Translations under genes and position numbers: made by a program
Notes under the pieces: model-generated
The model's database searches: none
What the model was told of the DNA's origin: nothing
The model's input: only the letters and a program-made list of their open reading frames with translations
In this document: in pieces, positions 4,975 through 6,028 of the stretch
Numbering within the stretch: the first letter of the stretch is position 1
How the letters are laid out: each line of letters begins with the position of its first letter
From: Desulfohalobiaceae bacterium
GTDB taxonomy: Bacteria; Desulfobacterota; Desulfovibrionia; Desulfovibrionales; Desulfothermaceae
DNA length: 6,028 nt
NCBI GenBank assembly: GCA_021737525.1
Contig: JAIPDU010000109.1
Span: forward strand, 1-6,028
Direction of reading: 5' to 3'

Positions 4975-5036
4975 TCACGGATTACGGGATGGGAATCACG
5001 AAAACGGATCACAGATAACCAATCACGGATAACGGA
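4975..5036 (+). repeat. Second degenerate heptanucleotide tract, T(C/A)ACGGA type
   Basis: Heptamer units TCACGGA (4975), TTACGGG (4982), ATGGGAA (4989), TCACGA (4996, one base short), AAACGGA (5002), TCACAGA (5009), TAACCAA (5016), TCACGGA (5023) and TAACGGA (5030) run up to 3 nt before the hypA ATG. The consensus differs from the tract at 4907-4948. The last unit supplies the only Shine-Dalgarno-like bases (GGA) in front of hypA. Confidence 0.8.
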
Positions 5037-5039
5037 TAC

Positions 5040-5384
5040 ATGCACGAGCTGTCCGTCATGCAGGGAATCCTGGAGGTAGTGCTCCGGCACGCCGGCAAGA
5101 GCGGCGTGAGCCGGGTGGAGGCGGTAAATCTCCAGGTCGGCGCCCTGAGCCACCTCCGCGAGGAATGGATGCAGAAGTACTTCGATCACCTGACCCGGGA
5201 CAGCGTGGCAGAGGGCGCCGCGCTCAGGGTGGAGCGCGTTCCTGCCGTTCTTTCCTGCCGCGAGTGCGGCGCGCGATTCGAATGGGAGGGAGAGGGAAGC
5301 CCGATCTGTCCCTCCTGCGCCTCACAGCGCGCGGATCTGATTTCGGGCCGGGAATACACCGTGGCCAGTCTGGAGGCGGTCTGA
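5040..5384 (+). CDS. hypA: Hydrogenase/urease nickel-incorporation protein HypA
   Basis: The 114-residue length is exactly that of the family. It starts MHELSVMQGI, where the N-terminal amine, His2 and neighbouring residues form the nickel site. The zinc site is CRECG and CPSC with Cys73, Cys76, Cys90 and Cys93, at the canonical spacing. HypA is a cytosolic metallochaperone that hands nickel to the large subunit of [NiFe]-hydrogenase with HypB (and to urease in some bacteria). The start is fixed by MHE, which is invariant. Unusually, no good Shine-Dalgarno sequence precedes it: the upstream bases are the end of a heptamer repeat tract. hypB begins after a single base (TGA-C-ATG), so the two are one operon and probably translationally coupled. 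It lies 139 bp after the Fe-S gene, with no intrinsic terminator between them. Confidence 0.97.
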   Translation: MHELSVMQGILEVVLRHAGKSGVSRVEAVNLQVGALSHLREEWMQKYFDHLTRDSVAEGAALRVERVPAVLSCRECGARFEWEGEGSPICPSCASQRADLISGREYTVASLEAV

Positions 5385-5385
5385 C

Positions 5386-6028
5386 ATGAGCCGGGTCAAG
5401 CTGATTCAGGTCAAGGAAGGGGTTCTCGCGGAGAATGTCCAACAGGCCGAAGCCGTCCGGCAACGGCTTCGAAGCAGCGGCACGCTCCTGCTCAATCTCA
5501 TGTCCTCGCCCGGCGCGGGCAAGACGAGCCTGATCCTGGAAACAATCCGCGTTCTGGGCGATCAGTGGCGCATCGGAGTCATCGAGGCGGATCTGGACTC
5601 CAGTGTGGACGCTGAGCGCGTGGCCGAGGCAGGAGTGCGGGCGACGCAGCTTGCCACCGGCGGGCTTTGCCACCTGGACGCCTCCATGGTGGCCCAGGGG
5701 CTCGAGGCCCTGGACGAGGAGGATCTGGATCTGATCATCCTGGAGAACGTGGGAAATCTTGTCTGCCCCGCGGAGTTCGACACCGGGGCCCATGTGAGCG
5801 CCATGATCCTGAGTCTCCCCGAAGGCGACGACAAGCCGCGCAAGTATCCCCTGATGTTTTCCACCTGCCAGGCCTTAGTGATCAGCAAGACGGACTACGC
5901 AGCACTTGCGGACTTCGATGCGGAAGCCGTGCGGGAGAGCGTGCGAAGGCTCAATCCGGACATGGCCGTCATTCCCCTGTCCTGCAGGAACGGGGAGGGG
6001 GTCGAGGACTGGACCGACTGGCTGACGG
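5386..6028 (+). CDS. hypB: Hydrogenase nickel-incorporation GTPase HypB (3' end just outside window)
   Basis: 214 residues are visible, close to the full length of short HypB proteins; the frame is still open at the window end. HypB is a SIMIBI-class GTPase that drives nickel insertion into [NiFe]-hydrogenase with HypA. Seen: the P-loop SSPGAGKTS (40-48); EADLDSSVDAERV (67-79) in place of the usual GD-containing switch; TGGLCHLDASMV with Cys95-His96; ENVGNLVCPAEFD with Cys127 (the G-domain metal site is formed by CH plus this cysteine); EGDDKPRKYP at 146-155; and SKTD (167-170) at the G4 guanine-specificity position, where Asn-Lys-x-Asp is usual. The N-terminus lacks both the histidine-rich stretch and the CxxCGC motif of some HypB, so it has no nickel-storage extension. 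GGAGG lies 9 nt before the ATG, within the end of hypA. Confidence 0.96.
   Translation, partial: MSRVKLIQVKEGVLAENVQQAEAVRQRLRSSGTLLLNLMSSPGAGKTSLILETIRVLGDQWRIGVIEADLDSSVDAERVAEAGVRATQLATGGLCHLDASMVAQGLEALDEEDLDLIILENVGNLVCPAEFDTGAHVSAMILSLPEGDDKPRKYPLMFSTCQALVISKTDYAALADFDAEAVRESVRRLNPDMAVIPLSCRNGEGVEDWTDWLT

Noticed and set aside
4907..5036. CRISPR-like array before hypA
   Set aside because: Units are 7 bp, contiguous and degenerate, with no spacers, so they are simple heptamer repeats and not a CRISPR array.
5224..5888. Minus-strand open frames opposite hypA/hypB
   Set aside because: They are antisense to two certain genes; codon-pattern shadows only.

Overview
The window reads as bacterial chromosome from a GC-rich, probably anaerobic Gram-negative. 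The evidence is hydrogenase nickel-insertion genes (hypA, hypB), a cysteine-rich polyferredoxin beside them, Sec-type signal peptides, and sigma70-like promoters. The protein style (class IV aminotransferase, plant DJ-1D-like DJ-1/PfpI protein, Fe-S protein next to hypAB) fits a sulfate-reducing Desulfobacterota/Desulfovibrionales-type organism. That taxonomic call is inference, not proof.

Layout. 1-453 (+) is the C-terminal half of a class IV PLP aminotransferase. 508-540 is a strong hairpin between converging genes. 552-968 and 1031-1540 (both -) are two unrecognised exported proteins; the first is strikingly AT-rich compared with everything else. 1541-1977 holds no convincing gene and ends in a rho-independent terminator. 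1978-2051 (-) is a tRNA-Arg(CCT) with its own consensus-like promoter (2064-2093), so the tRNA is a self-contained unit. 2261-2848 (-) is a DJ-1/PfpI protein of the plant DJ-1D (glyoxalase III-like) type. It is transcribed divergently from a TetR-family regulator (3058-3687, +). The spacer between them has a near-consensus promoter for the DJ-1 gene and a perfect 12-bp palindrome just upstream of the regulator, a likely operator. 3845-4900 (+) is a 351-residue protein with a winged-helix-like N-terminus, two unusual cysteine clusters and a C-terminal 2x[4Fe-4S] ferredoxin domain. After a 139-bp spacer filled with two families of degenerate heptanucleotide repeats come hypA (5040-5384) and hypB (5386 to the window end, nearly complete).

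How the genes work together. HypA and HypB deliver nickel to [NiFe]-hydrogenase (and sometimes urease). The upstream Fe-S protein may be a redox partner or redox-responsive factor in the same process, but only position and cofactor content suggest this. The DJ-1/TetR pair looks like a small inducible detoxification module for reactive carbonyls or electrophiles: an enzyme of a glyoxalase III-like clade, a regulator with a cysteine pair, and a palindromic site between them. No mobile element, CRISPR array or complete novel system is visible. The most unusual items are the heptamer tracts before hypA, the Fe-S/winged-helix fusion, and the tetranucleotide repeat at the 3' end of the TetR gene.
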